A stretch of DNA of 64,000 nt from Nitrospira sp. GTDB taxonomy: Bacteria > Nitrospirota > Nitrospiria > Nitrospirales > Nitrospiraceae. Positions 25,939-35,394 of this stretch are shown piece after piece. Position 1 is the stretch's first letter; every line of letters begins with the position of its first letter. The notes under the pieces were generated by a model, which had not been told where the DNA came from, made no database searches, and worked only from the letters and a program-made list of their open reading frames with translations. The stretch spans positions 62,001-126,000 of the forward strand of contig JADLEJ010000004.1 in the NCBI GenBank assembly GCA_020846195.1, given 5' to 3'. A program made the translations under genes and the position numbers.

Positions 25939-26964
25939 ATGTTTGTCGATGAAGTACAGGTCTTTGTAAAAGCCGGGCGGGGGGGCGATGGATCGGGCAG
26001 CTTCCGGCGCGAGATGTTTGTGCCTCGTGGCGGGCCTGACGGCGGCGACGGCGGAAATGGCGGCGATGTCGTGTTCACCGCGTCGCATCGACTGACGACA
26101 CTCCTCGATCTTCGCTATCAAAAACATTATGAGGCAGAAGACGGCCGGCACGGCGGAGCCTCCCATTGCAGCGGCCGCCGCGGCAAACCCGTCACCGTCG
26201 AACTCCCGGTCGGCACCGTGATTTACGACCAAGAAACCGGGGATGTCCTGGCCGACCTGGTCGCAGACGGAGAAAGTGCCGTGATTGCGCATGGCGGGCG
26301 CGGCGGGCGCGGCAACAGCCATTTTGCGACACCGACAAACCGCGTGCCAACGCACTTCGAACATGGCACGGAAGGCGAGGAGAAACATCTGCGCCTGGAG
26401 CTCAAGCTTCTCGCTGACGTCGGACTCGTCGGCTTCCCGAACGCTGGCAAGTCGACCCTCATCGCCGCCATTTCGTCCGCGCGGCCGAAAATCGCGGACT
26501 ATCCCTTTACGACATTAATCCCCAATCTCGGAGTCGTCCGCTGGGGGAAAGACCGCAGCTTTGTCGTTGCGGATATTCCCGGCTTGATCGAAGGCGCGTC
26601 CGAAGGCAAGGGCCTCGGCTTTCAGTTTCTCCGCCACATCGAGCGCACCGCGCTTATCCTCCATCTGGTCGACGTCTCCGAATGGGCTCCGGAAGAGCCG
26701 GTGACAAGCCTGGAGGTCATGCGCCAGGAGTTGCAGGCCTACGACGAATCGCTGAACCAGCGCCCCTTCGCGATCGTCGCCACCAAAGTCGATATCGGCG
26801 GCGAATCCGACCGCGTGAGCCAGCTCCAGGCCTACTGCAAGAAACGCAAATACAAATGTTTTCCCGTGTCGGCCGCCACTCGGGAAGGGCTCACCGAACT
26901 CATTGCGTATGTCGGGAAGCAAGTCGATGCCCTCAGGACGACGCCGTGCGAGACGAACTCCTAA
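25939..26964 (+). CDS. obgE: GTPase Obg
   Basis: A 341-residue ribosome-associated GTPase. The glycine-rich Obg fold (GGDGSGSFRRE, GGDGGNGGDV, RGGRGNSHF) is followed by the G domain: GFPNAGKST (G1), ADIPGLIEGASEGKG (G3) and the TKVD motif (G4). It acts in 50S assembly and stress control. There is no long C-terminal OCT domain. Its last 19 bases overlap the GTG start of proB. Confidence 0.96.
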   Translation: MFVDEVQVFVKAGRGGDGSGSFRREMFVPRGGPDGGDGGNGGDVVFTASHRLTTLLDLRYQKHYEAEDGRHGGASHCSGRRGKPVTVELPVGTVIYDQETGDVLADLVADGESAVIAHGGRGGRGNSHFATPTNRVPTHFEHGTEGEEKHLRLELKLLADVGLVGFPNAGKSTLIAAISSARPKIADYPFTTLIPNLGVVRWGKDRSFVVADIPGLIEGASEGKGLGFQFLRHIERTALILHLVDVSEWAPEEPVTSLEVMRQELQAYDESLNQRPFAIVATKVDIGGESDRVSQLQAYCKKRKYKCFPVSAATREGLTELIAYVGKQVDALRTTPCETNS

Positions 26965-28067
26965 AACAAGCCACACGCATTGTCGTGAAGATCGGGAGCA
27001 GCCTGATTGCCTCTCGAAATACGGGGCTGCGTCCGGACCAGATTGAGCGATTGGCCGGTGAAATCGCCACCCTGCGCGCAGGCGGCCGGGAAGTGCTCGT
27101 CGTCTCGTCCGGCGCCATCGTCTCCGGCATCAAGAAGCTGCAACTCAAGGAATACCCGAAAAGCCTCCCCATCAAGCAAGCCGCCGCCGCAGTCGGGCAA
27201 AGCCGGCTGATGTGGGCCTATGAAAAGGCCTTTGAGCCGCTCGGCATTCAGGTTGCCCAGATCCTCCTCACCCACGCCGATCTCGCCGACCGCCGCCGCT
27301 TTCTCAATGCCCGCTACACCCTCACGGCCCTCATCGGATTCGGCGTGCTGCCGATCATCAATGAAAACGACACCGTCGCCGTCGAAGAAATCCGCGTGGG
27401 AGACAACGACACGCTCGCCGCGCAAGTAGCCCAGCTGGTCGACGCCGACCTGCTCGTCATCCTGTCGGATGTCGACGGCATGTTCACGGACGATCCGCGC
27501 AAAAATCCCGAAGCCACGCTGATCCAGCTCATTCCTGAAATCACTGAAGAGGTCGAACGGAAAGCCGGCGCCTCCGGCACCTTTGAGGGCACTGGCGGCA
27601 TGGCCACGAAAGTGCGCGCGGCCAAGAAGGTGGGCGAGTACGGCGTCGCCACGCTGATCGTCAACGGCCAGCAACCAGGCCTGCTTCCCACCGTGCTAAA
27701 CGGCGGACCCGGCGGAAGCTTATTCCTCGCCAAGGAACGGCGGCTGACCAACCGTAAACACTGGATTGCGTTTACCCTCCGCCCGCGTGGCCACATCCTG
27801 ATCGACCAGGGAGCCGTCGAAGCTCTGACCCTGCGAGGAAAGAGCCTGCTGGCATCCGGGATGGTCGAGATCACCGGCCAGTTTGATTCAGGCGATCCGG
27901 TGAGCTGCATCGATCAGGACGGAAAAGAGTTTGCCCGAGGCCTCGTGAATTTCTCGTCGGAACTGTTGGGCCGCATGAAAGGGTTGAAGACCCAGGACAT
28001 CCAGCAACAGATCGGCCCGCAGGAATATGAGGAAGTGATCCACCGCGACAATTTGGTCATATTGTAG
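26946..28067 (+). CDS. proB: Glutamate 5-kinase
   Basis: A 373-residue enzyme for the first step of proline synthesis. The kinase domain has IVVKIGSSLI, VSSGAI, INENDTVAVEEIRVGDNDTLAA and LSDVDGMF; a C-terminal PUA domain (about 280-365) is present, as in the E. coli form. The GTG at 26946 lies inside the end of obgE (19-base overlap), a clear sign of coupling. No proA is seen in the window. Confidence 0.95.
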   Translation: MRDELLKQATRIVVKIGSSLIASRNTGLRPDQIERLAGEIATLRAGGREVLVVSSGAIVSGIKKLQLKEYPKSLPIKQAAAAVGQSRLMWAYEKAFEPLGIQVAQILLTHADLADRRRFLNARYTLTALIGFGVLPIINENDTVAVEEIRVGDNDTLAAQVAQLVDADLLVILSDVDGMFTDDPRKNPEATLIQLIPEITEEVERKAGASGTFEGTGGMATKVRAAKKVGEYGVATLIVNGQQPGLLPTVLNGGPGGSLFLAKERRLTNRKHWIAFTLRPRGHILIDQGAVEALTLRGKSLLASGMVEITGQFDSGDPVSCIDQDGKEFARGLVNFSSELLGRMKGLKTQDIQQQIGPQEYEEVIHRDNLVIL

Positions 28068-28079
28068 GAGTGCTGAGGC

Positions 28080-28805
28080 TTGAGTGACCCCGACTCCACC
28101 ACCTCCGCACCCAGCACTCAGCACACTCCCCTACCTAAGCGGCTTGGCCTCTTCGGCGGCAGCTTCAACCCCATCCATAACGGCCATCTGGCCGTCGCCC
28201 GGCAGGCCCATGAAATTCTGGCGCTCGACCGCACTCTGTTCATTCCGACGGGAGATCCTCCGCACAAGCGTGACGGAGCACTTGCGCCGTCCCTGCACCG
28301 GTATGAGATGGTGCGGTTGGCCATCGGCGGAACGCCCGCATTCGATATCTCCGACATCGAAATCGCGCGCCAGGGAAAATCCTACTCCATCGATACCGTC
28401 CGCGAACTCCAGCGGCAATACGGGCCGGCCACCAAGCTGTTCTTCCTGATCGGCTTGGATGCCTTCCTCGATCTTCCCAGCTGGCGAGAGCCGGATGCGC
28501 TGCTGGCAGCCTGCTCCTTCGTCGTCATCTCCAGGCCTGGGCAGTCCTTCGCCGCCTTGACCTCGCTGCCTTTTCTTCCGAACATCACGACCAAGCAACT
28601 CGCGCCGTTGGATGCCGGAACCAACAACCGGCTCGACCTGCCGCTTCCGTCAGGGCACGCGATCATCTGCCTGGCTCTTCCACCCTCGCCCATTTCCGCC
28701 TCCGACATCCGGCAACGCATTCAGCGCGGCGCCATGCTGGCAAATTTGTTGCCGCCCTCCGTGGAATCTTATATACTTCACAAACAGTTATATCGGGAGG
28801 ATTAG
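28080..28805 (+). CDS. nadD: Nicotinate-nucleotide adenylyltransferase
   Basis: A 241-residue enzyme that makes nicotinate adenine dinucleotide. GLFGGSFNPIHNGHL is the nucleotidyltransferase motif with the HxGH-like pair, then IPTGDPPHK and, near the end, PPSPISASDIRQRI (ISSTxxR equivalent). The start is TTG at 28080, giving a 20-residue polar leader; no ATG lies before the conserved core. Twelve bases separate it from proB. It works with nadA at 50 kb in NAD synthesis. Confidence 0.94.
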   Translation: MSDPDSTTSAPSTQHTPLPKRLGLFGGSFNPIHNGHLAVARQAHEILALDRTLFIPTGDPPHKRDGALAPSLHRYEMVRLAIGGTPAFDISDIEIARQGKSYSIDTVRELQRQYGPATKLFFLIGLDAFLDLPSWREPDALLAACSFVVISRPGQSFAALTSLPFLPNITTKQLAPLDAGTNNRLDLPLPSGHAIICLALPPSPISASDIRQRIQRGAMLANLLPPSVESYILHKQLYRED

Positions 28806-28806
28806 C

Positions 28807-29241
28807 ATCGCACGCATATCGAAGGCCACCGCACTTGATGTCGGTCGAGCGATGCTCGACAAGAAGGCCCTGGATGTCCAGATCCTCCATGTCGGTCCAT
28901 TAACCTCGATCGCAGATTACCTCGTCATTGGATCGGCGGAATCAGACCGGCAAACGCGCGCCATCGCCGATCATGTCGGCGACAGCCTGACCGGCAAAGG
29001 CGACCGGCCAATCAGCATCGAAGGCACCACGTCAGGCCAGTGGGTCCTGATAGACTTCGGCGACGTCGTCGCGCATATCTTCAGACAGGACGCCCGCGAA
29101 CACTATGCGCTGGAGCGTCTCTGGAGCGATGCAAAGCCTCTGAGCATTCCGGAAGAAAAGCCTGAAGAGAAACCGGATGCGCCAGCCGCACCCAAACGGC
29201 GCATCATCGTCAAGGCTCCCAAAGCGCGAAAATCGGTCTAG
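28807..29241 (+). CDS. rsfS: Ribosomal silencing factor RsfS
   Basis: A product of about 144 residues that binds L14 and blocks subunit joining. ALDVGRAMLDKKALDVQIL, SIADYLVIGSAESDRQTRAIADHV, GQWVLIDFGDVVAHIF and YALERLW are the RsfS signatures; a Pro/Lys-rich tail follows. The start is uncertain. No ATG, GTG or TTG occurs in frame between the nadD stop and an internal ATG at 28852 that would cut into the conserved first helix. A GGGAGG at 28795-28800 is six bases before an ATC at 28807, which I give as the likely start; ATG 28852 is the conservative alternative. Confidence 0.85.
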   Translation: MARISKATALDVGRAMLDKKALDVQILHVGPLTSIADYLVIGSAESDRQTRAIADHVGDSLTGKGDRPISIEGTTSGQWVLIDFGDVVAHIFRQDAREHYALERLWSDAKPLSIPEEKPEEKPDAPAAPKRRIIVKAPKARKSV

Positions 29242-29244
29242 ACC

Positions 29245-30645
29245 ATGTTCAGACTGCTGCTCACCATCTTCCTCATCAGCGCCGGCGTATTCATCTACAG
29301 CTATTTCCGCGAGTTGAACCCCGGCATGGTGATGGTCCGCACCAGCTCTGCCATGGAATTCGAACTCAGCCCGGTGACACTGGTGCTCATTTCAATGGCC
29401 ATCGGCGCCGTGGTCGTGACCTTCGTTGTGGGCCTCCAACAGACCGCGCACGCCATCCTCACCTGGCAAAGCAGCCGCCTGGCACGACGGAAAGAAAAAG
29501 TGGATGCCCTGCACCGCGAAGGCACCCACGCCTTCATGTCCAAGCGCACGGTCGAGGCCATGAGCTTGTTTGAGAAAGCGCTGGCCATGGACCCGAATCG
29601 CGTCGATTCCTTGCTGTGGCTCGGCAACATCTATCGATCCGAACACAACTTCGCGGAAGCCATCCGGCTGCACCAGCATGCCCATCGTGTCGACGACCGG
29701 AATATCGAAGTCCTGCTGGAATTGGGGAAAGACCTCGAAGGCGCGAAGCGCTATGAAGACGCGTTGCAGGCCTTGCAGAAAATCCTCAAGATCGAACCGG
29801 ACAATCTGACCGCCTTGATCCGGAAGCGCGATCTCTTGATTCGTTTAGAAAAGTGGAGCGATGCGTTGGAAATTCAGCATCGCCTCTTAAAAGCCAACTT
29901 GCCTGAATCGGAAAAGCAGGCCGAAGCGGATCTTCTCGTCGGCTGCATGTACGAAGTCGGCCGCCAGTTGTTGGAACGGGGGCATCCCGACAAGGCCCGC
30001 CGGTATTTCCGTGGCGCTATCAAGAAAGACCGCAGCTTCCTGCCCGCCTACATCGGCATCGGCGAGATCCTCATCCATGAGGGCAAAACGAAGGACGCCG
30101 TCGAAATCCTGAAGAAGGTCTATAGCCGAACCAGAAGCGTCATCCTCCTCCATCGCTTGGAGGAACTGTTCCTGGATCAAGGCGAGCCGAGCGAGATCAT
30201 TCGCGTCTACATGGACGCGCTGCAGCAGAACCCTCAGAACCCCGTGCTTCAGTTCTACCTGGGCAAGCTCTACTATCGGCTCGAAATGGTCGATGAAGCC
30301 TTCGACGTGCTCTCCACCATCGAAGGACCGCAAGACCATCTGCTGGACTATCACAAGATCATGGCCAATCTGTACTTGCGCAAGCAGCACTTCGAGCAGG
30401 CCATCGTGGAGCTGAAGAAAGCGCTCAGCTTCAAGAAGCGCGTGGTCGTGCCCTACATCTGCACCCAATGCCAGCAAGAATCGCTGGAGTGGTCCGGCCG
30501 CTGCCGCCGTTGCGCGCGCTGGAACACGCTCACCGCACTCCCATGGCTCGAAGCCGCCCAACCGGCCACAGACACAGAGAATGGCCCCTCCGCCGTCCGC
30601 GCCATCCCCTACCGAGGCATTGCTTCTCCGTTTGAAACCGTGTAG
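29245..30645 (+). CDS. LapA-LapB-like fusion: two membrane segments, TPR repeats, C-terminal C4 zinc site
   Basis: A 466-residue protein. The N-terminus (1-70) has two membrane helices with spacing and sequence typical of LapA (FIYSYFRELNP between them), then about nine TPR-like repeats (90-400), then a rubredoxin-like metal site near 405-426: CTQCQQESLEWSGRCRRC. TPRs plus this metal site define LapB/YciM, which in E. coli steers LpxC degradation and couples lipopolysaccharide synthesis to assembly; lapA and lapB are separate genes there. Here both parts are one polypeptide. It follows rsfS by three bases, ending the nadD-rsfS run. Confidence 0.85.
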   Translation: MFRLLLTIFLISAGVFIYSYFRELNPGMVMVRTSSAMEFELSPVTLVLISMAIGAVVVTFVVGLQQTAHAILTWQSSRLARRKEKVDALHREGTHAFMSKRTVEAMSLFEKALAMDPNRVDSLLWLGNIYRSEHNFAEAIRLHQHAHRVDDRNIEVLLELGKDLEGAKRYEDALQALQKILKIEPDNLTALIRKRDLLIRLEKWSDALEIQHRLLKANLPESEKQAEADLLVGCMYEVGRQLLERGHPDKARRYFRGAIKKDRSFLPAYIGIGEILIHEGKTKDAVEILKKVYSRTRSVILLHRLEELFLDQGEPSEIIRVYMDALQQNPQNPVLQFYLGKLYYRLEMVDEAFDVLSTIEGPQDHLLDYHKIMANLYLRKQHFEQAIVELKKALSFKKRVVVPYICTQCQQESLEWSGRCRRCARWNTLTALPWLEAAQPATDTENGPSAVRAIPYRGIASPFETV

Positions 30646-30722
30646 GTTTTCTCCCGTTTCGATATCGTACAATCCGTGTGGATCGAATCTCTCTCTCTGC
30701 TTGCGGCTGAAAGGTGCCTCTC

Positions 30723-31718
30723 ATGACTGATTACATGCAACTGGCAAAAAAAGCGCTCAACGATGAGCCTCTCACGAGAGCGGAATCGCTGTCTGTCTTG
30801 AATGCGCCGGACGACGACCTGCTCACGCTCCTGCATGCCGCTTTTCAAGTCCGCTCGAAATACTTCGGCCGCACCGTTCGCCTCCAAATGCTGCAAAACG
30901 CCAAGAGCGGCGCCTGCATGGAAGACTGCCACTATTGCTCGCAATCCGCCATCTCCACCGCGCCGATTGAGCGCTACAATTTATTGCCGCAAAAGCAGAT
31001 GATCGAAGGCGCGCGCCAGGCCGCGGCGTCCAAAGCCCAACGCTACTGCATCGTCATCAGCGGACGCAGCCCCTTGGATCGAGAAATCGATGAGATCGCC
31101 GGAGCCGTCCGCTCGATCAAACAGGAAATCCCAATACAGATTTGCTGTTCACTCGGTTTGATGAACGACGAACAGGCCAAGCGACTGAAAGCCGCCGGCG
31201 TCGATCGTGTGAACCACAATCTGAACACCAGCGAGGCGTACCACGAGTCGATTTGCACCACCCACACATTCAAAGACCGCCTCGCAACGATCAAGAACGC
31301 GCGCGCGGCCGGTTTGGAAATCTGCTCCGGTGGCATCGTGGGCATGGGAGAAAGCAACGAAGACCTGATCGATCTCGCTACTGCGCTACGCGACGTGAAG
31401 CCGGACTCGATTCCCTTGAACATGCTCAATCCGGTGGAAGGCACGCCGTTGGAGAACATCGACACCCTCACACCGCAGCGCTGCCTCAAAGTCTTGAGCC
31501 TCTTCCGCTTCCTGCATCCGCGCACGGAAATCCGCATCGCCGGCGGCCGCGAGCACAACCTCCGCAGCCTCCAACCTCTTTCCCTCTACCCAGCCGATTC
31601 GGTCTTCGTGAACAATTACCTGACGACGCCAGGCTCACCGGCACCGGAAGTCTGGGGCATGATCGAAGACCTGGGCTTCAAGATCGAAGTGGACTACCAG
31701 CAGCCGGTGGCGAGCTGA
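30723..31718 (+). CDS. bioB: Biotin synthase
   Basis: A 331-residue radical SAM enzyme that inserts sulfur into dethiobiotin. The CxxxCxxC motif is CMEDCHYC (Cys65, 69, 72); QSAISTAPIERY, DRVNHNLNTSE and ICSGGIVGMGE are conserved blocks, and IAGGRE contains the arginine near the [2Fe-2S] cluster. ATG 30723 has AAAGGTG upstream; a GTG nine bases earlier is in frame. No other biotin gene is adjacent. Confidence 0.95.
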   Translation: MTDYMQLAKKALNDEPLTRAESLSVLNAPDDDLLTLLHAAFQVRSKYFGRTVRLQMLQNAKSGACMEDCHYCSQSAISTAPIERYNLLPQKQMIEGARQAAASKAQRYCIVISGRSPLDREIDEIAGAVRSIKQEIPIQICCSLGLMNDEQAKRLKAAGVDRVNHNLNTSEAYHESICTTHTFKDRLATIKNARAAGLEICSGGIVGMGESNEDLIDLATALRDVKPDSIPLNMLNPVEGTPLENIDTLTPQRCLKVLSLFRFLHPRTEIRIAGGREHNLRSLQPLSLYPADSVFVNNYLTTPGSPAPEVWGMIEDLGFKIEVDYQQPVAS

Positions 31719-31853
31719 CCCGATTTGTTCCAGCCACTCCGCTTCTAAATCTTAAAATCCTCATCCTGTTTCCGTTACCGTACCGTCGACTTTTCAGGGA
31801 TCGGCCTATCTTTCTAACGGTCCAAAAGCAAATGTTAAAAATCAGGAGGGCCT

Positions 31854-32456
31854 ATGAAAAATTCCTCCTTAGCCGAGAAGATCTTCTCCTCTATAACGCA
31901 TCTCGGACGCGACTTCCTGAAAGAACCCTTTCGATATCTTACAGAAGCTGACCTTCAGGCCACCTTATTTGAGCACCTAAAAACAGGGATACACGATGAG
32001 ATCGAAGTTCCAGTCAACAACACAACATATAAGACGCCTCTGGTCCATTCCGAGTATCACAGCAAAGTAGACCTGGCATGTATAGATCGTGAGAGATCTG
32101 AACAAATGATAAGAGACAATCAGGGCAAGCCATGTGACAAATTTCTATGGACGCTTCCTCTTTTTGTCGGAATCGAATTAAAACTGCTGAGATATGAATA
32201 CAAAAACTACGGAGCCTTTTTTAAATTGTGCCTAAACGACATGGGGAAGCTGGAAAAGATATCTCAGTCTAGAGATTCTAAACATTGGCTCGTCCTAGCG
32301 TTCATTCAAAATAGCGAATCAGTGAACAGAGTTCTTGAGCAGGCAGACAACCAGCACGAAAATGTCACAACAATTGACCAACTCGACTGCATTTATCTTT
32401 TCTCCCCTAGCAGCATTTTTAGACTCCCGCAACGTCCAATGCTAAAGAAGCCCTAA
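31854..32456 (+). CDS. Uncharacterised protein with PD-(D/E)XK nuclease-like motif, AT-rich
   Basis: A 200-residue cytoplasmic protein. Residues 71-76 read KVDLAC, then about 34 residues later VGIELKLL, giving Asp73...Glu108-x-Lys110, the core spacing of the PD-(D/E)XK nuclease fold; an acidic helix (EADLQATLFEHL, 31-42) precedes it, as in many members. Codon use is strikingly different from neighbours (many A/T-ending codons such as AAA, ATA, TTA), pointing to recent transfer. AGGAGG is five bases before the ATG. A restriction or defence-related nuclease is a reasonable guess; no methylase or other defence gene is adjacent. Confidence 0.7.
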   Translation: MKNSSLAEKIFSSITHLGRDFLKEPFRYLTEADLQATLFEHLKTGIHDEIEVPVNNTTYKTPLVHSEYHSKVDLACIDRERSEQMIRDNQGKPCDKFLWTLPLFVGIELKLLRYEYKNYGAFFKLCLNDMGKLEKISQSRDSKHWLVLAFIQNSESVNRVLEQADNQHENVTTIDQLDCIYLFSPSSIFRLPQRPMLKKP

Positions 32457-32615
32457 CAAAAAGGGGACAAATAGGGGTTATTTTAAGCCAGCCGTTGCAA
32501 GAAGCGTAAGCAGAAGGAAAATGGGGCGTTGTCGACCTGACACTACTGCGCTAAGCCCTTCCGTAAAAATGGGGGCATGGATTAGTCCCAGGAACACAAG
32601 AGCAATAGAGTGGAC

Positions 32616-35228
32616 TCACTCTTCCCTCAGCCCCTCCACCACCGGCTGTTGCGCGGCCCAGCGGGCGGGAAAGTAGCCGGCGACTAACGTTGCCGCTGCC
32701 GCCAAACTGACGGCTTGGATGAGGGCGCCGACGGGCACGATCATCTGAATGGTCCAGCCGAACGATTGCTTGTTGATCACTTTGATAAGCAGCAGCGACA
32801 GCAATCCGCCGCCGACTAGACCAAGTGCAATACCGACAACTCCAAGATAGGCCGCTTCCCACAAGACCAGCTGCCTGATCTGTCCCTCACTGCCGCCGAT
32901 GGCGCGCAGCGTCGCGAATTCCCTGCGGCGCTCCAGCACCGACGTCACCAATGTATTCACAATACCCAGCATCGCGATGATCACCGCGATGGCTTCAAGC
33001 ACATAGGTCAGCAGGAAGGTCCGGTCGAAGATATCGAGAATCTCTTTACGCAACTCGGCATTGCTGATGATGAGCGGCGGCAGCCTTCCGCCATCCAATT
33101 CACGCAAGGTATCCGCCACCCTGTGCCTGACCTCATTCATTTGCGCCCCTGCGCTCAGATAGAGCGGGAACACGGTCGCCGAGTCGTCCTGCCAGAGGGC
33201 TTGATACAACCCGCGATCCATCACCAGCTTTCCGCCGTCAGTCGCGTAGTCATAAAAGACCGCTACGACTGGAAATGATCGCCCTCCTTGCGGCGTCATG
33301 ATCTCCAGCGCTTGGCCTTCGCGAACGCCAAGCCGATTGGCCAGCACTTCGGATACAATGATGCCGCCATGATCGACGGCTTCATTCAATAACTCGGTGG
33401 AATTCCCCTGACGGACGAGATACTGACTCCGTTGAGCATGCATTCGCAGGTCTCGCGAAACGATCGCCACACGCTGCCCCTTCACTTCGACGCGCACATC
33501 GCGATAGGTATCCACCGCCGCCACACCGGGGATCGCAGCCAGCGCGTCGCGCCAGCCAGCCGGCAAGTTTTTCGCGCCGCTCCCGCTGTTCGCTTCTCGC
33601 AACCAGGTTGAAGGCGCGACAACGATATCGGCAATCACCGTCTCGTTGATCCAGAGTTCGACGGTATGCCGGAAACTGCGCACCATGATAAGCACGCCGA
33701 TCATGATCGCCAGCCCCACCATCAACGCCGACACGGTCACGCCGTTCCGCCCAGGATTTCTCGCCGCGTGCTCCACAGCGATTGTACGCATGACGCCCTG
33801 CACTCCGGCAACAGGCTCGCGCTGCAACCTGTGCGTCCTCCATCCGGTAATGCAGAACGGCGCGAGGCACGACAGCCCAGCCAATAAACAGAACGTCGCG
33901 AGATACCCGAGAATCGGCACGCCTCCCAGCGGTCCGGCAAAGGCCAGCAGTCCAGCCAGGATCAGCACGCCTATTCCACCGATTGCCAAGCCTCCCACGC
34001 GCACTTGCCGGCTGCTTTCGTAATCGCCGGGAGCTAACGCTCGCACCGTCGCGGTGCGGCTGGCATCGAGGCTCGGCCCAATCGCGCCAACCATGGACAC
34101 AAGACAGCCGATCAGAATTCCTTCACCTGAGGCCTGCCAGAGTTCTGCAGAGTCGAACCTGGATGCGGCGCCTTGGCTCACCGGCGTATAGAGATCCGAG
34201 ATGGTTCGGCTGACCAGTGTGACGAGCTTTTGCGCCAGCAGAATGCCACCCAGGCTCCCGACAATCCCGCCCAGCAGTCCGAACAAGGCGGCTTCCGCCA
34301 GAAAGAGCCCGGCGACGCGAGACTGAGTCATGCCGATTGCTCGATAAATACCGATCTCGCGCCGGCGCTGCGCCACGGCGAACGCCATCGTGTTGTAGAT
34401 GAGAAACATCCCGACCAGCAGCCCGACCCAGCTCAACACCGTGAGATTTAGCCGGAACGCCCGCACCATCTGCTCGACCTGTCGCGTCCGGCTCGCCGGC
34501 CGTTCCACTAAAAGATGCGGGGGCAGAACTGCACGCACGGCCTGCGCAGCTTCTTCGATCTCTACCTCAGGGCCGGTCACCAGATCGATCCGGTCCAGTT
34601 TTCCGACCATGCCGAAGAGCACTTGGGCGGCGGCAATGTCCATGATCGCCACCCGGTCCCAGGAGGAGACCCGGTCGGATCGGTCCTGAATCACACCAGC
34701 GACCCGCGCCTGCACCTGCCGCGTCCCGACTTGGAGCTGGATCGCGCTTCCCTTCTCCAGGTGCCATTCTTCTGCCAGTGTTCTTCCAAGGTACAGGCTG
34801 TCGGCTTTCAGCAAGTCCGTGAGCGGATTGCCACCCTCTCCCTGCATCACTCGAAAACCGCGGGAGTCGAATTCAGCCAGCAGATCCAGCCCAATGACCT
34901 GGAGCGCCGCGCCCGGCTTTCCACTATTGAGCATCACCGCGGTCTGCACAATCGCCGGAGACACCGCAGTGAAACCAGGCACCTCCCGCACCATGGCAAT
35001 CAGTTGCTCGTCCAGCCCAAAGTCTCCGCCCGACACTTCCAAGGTGGTCGGGCCCGCGACGGTCAGCACCGCCTGTTCGAACGAATGCAGCACCTCCACG
35101 TTGGCGGTCCGCACTGCCACCGACGCCGACACGCCCAGCGCCACACCCACAATGGTCAGGACCGTGCGAAACGGCCGTTGCGTCAGGTGGGAAAGGAGCA
35201 GGAGCGCGACGACTTTCAACCACGCCAT
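32616..35228 (-). CDS. FtsX-type ABC transporter permease, large double-domain form
   Basis: An 870-residue inner-membrane protein with two FtsX/MacB-type units. An N-terminal membrane helix (about 17-39) is followed by an extracytoplasmic MacB_PCD domain, then three membrane helices near 270-400, more helices near 415-470, a second anchor and periplasmic domain (about 485-730) and three C-terminal helices. The layout matches LolCE-like or lipoprotein/lysophospholipid exporters of the YbbP type, whose partners are a YbbA-like ATPase. A matching ATPase gene is at 36593-37291, but two unrelated genes lie between. A substrate is not evident. Confidence 0.85.
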   Translation of the reverse strand: MAWLKVVALLLLSHLTQRPFRTVLTIVGVALGVSASVAVRTANVEVLHSFEQAVLTVAGPTTLEVSGGDFGLDEQLIAMVREVPGFTAVSPAIVQTAVMLNSGKPGAALQVIGLDLLAEFDSRGFRVMQGEGGNPLTDLLKADSLYLGRTLAEEWHLEKGSAIQLQVGTRQVQARVAGVIQDRSDRVSSWDRVAIMDIAAAQVLFGMVGKLDRIDLVTGPEVEIEEAAQAVRAVLPPHLLVERPASRTRQVEQMVRAFRLNLTVLSWVGLLVGMFLIYNTMAFAVAQRRREIGIYRAIGMTQSRVAGLFLAEAALFGLLGGIVGSLGGILLAQKLVTLVSRTISDLYTPVSQGAASRFDSAELWQASGEGILIGCLVSMVGAIGPSLDASRTATVRALAPGDYESSRQVRVGGLAIGGIGVLILAGLLAFAGPLGGVPILGYLATFCLLAGLSCLAPFCITGWRTHRLQREPVAGVQGVMRTIAVEHAARNPGRNGVTVSALMVGLAIMIGVLIMVRSFRHTVELWINETVIADIVVAPSTWLREANSGSGAKNLPAGWRDALAAIPGVAAVDTYRDVRVEVKGQRVAIVSRDLRMHAQRSQYLVRQGNSTELLNEAVDHGGIIVSEVLANRLGVREGQALEIMTPQGGRSFPVVAVFYDYATDGGKLVMDRGLYQALWQDDSATVFPLYLSAGAQMNEVRHRVADTLRELDGGRLPPLIISNAELRKEILDIFDRTFLLTYVLEAIAVIIAMLGIVNTLVTSVLERRREFATLRAIGGSEGQIRQLVLWEAAYLGVVGIALGLVGGGLLSLLLIKVINKQSFGWTIQMIVPVGALIQAVSLAAAATLVAGYFPARWAAQQPVVEGLREE

Positions 35229-35394
35229 GGTGCTGCTCCCACCAATACGGCGACTGTTAACACTTACGTAGAACCATGACGATAGAATCCCCCGCCGCGC
35301 GCAAAAATTTTACGGGCTGCACAGAATGGCCGTTTCGTTTACAGGTCGCCGACCCTTTGCTAGATTGACGAGAACCATTTGATCGGGAGTACAC

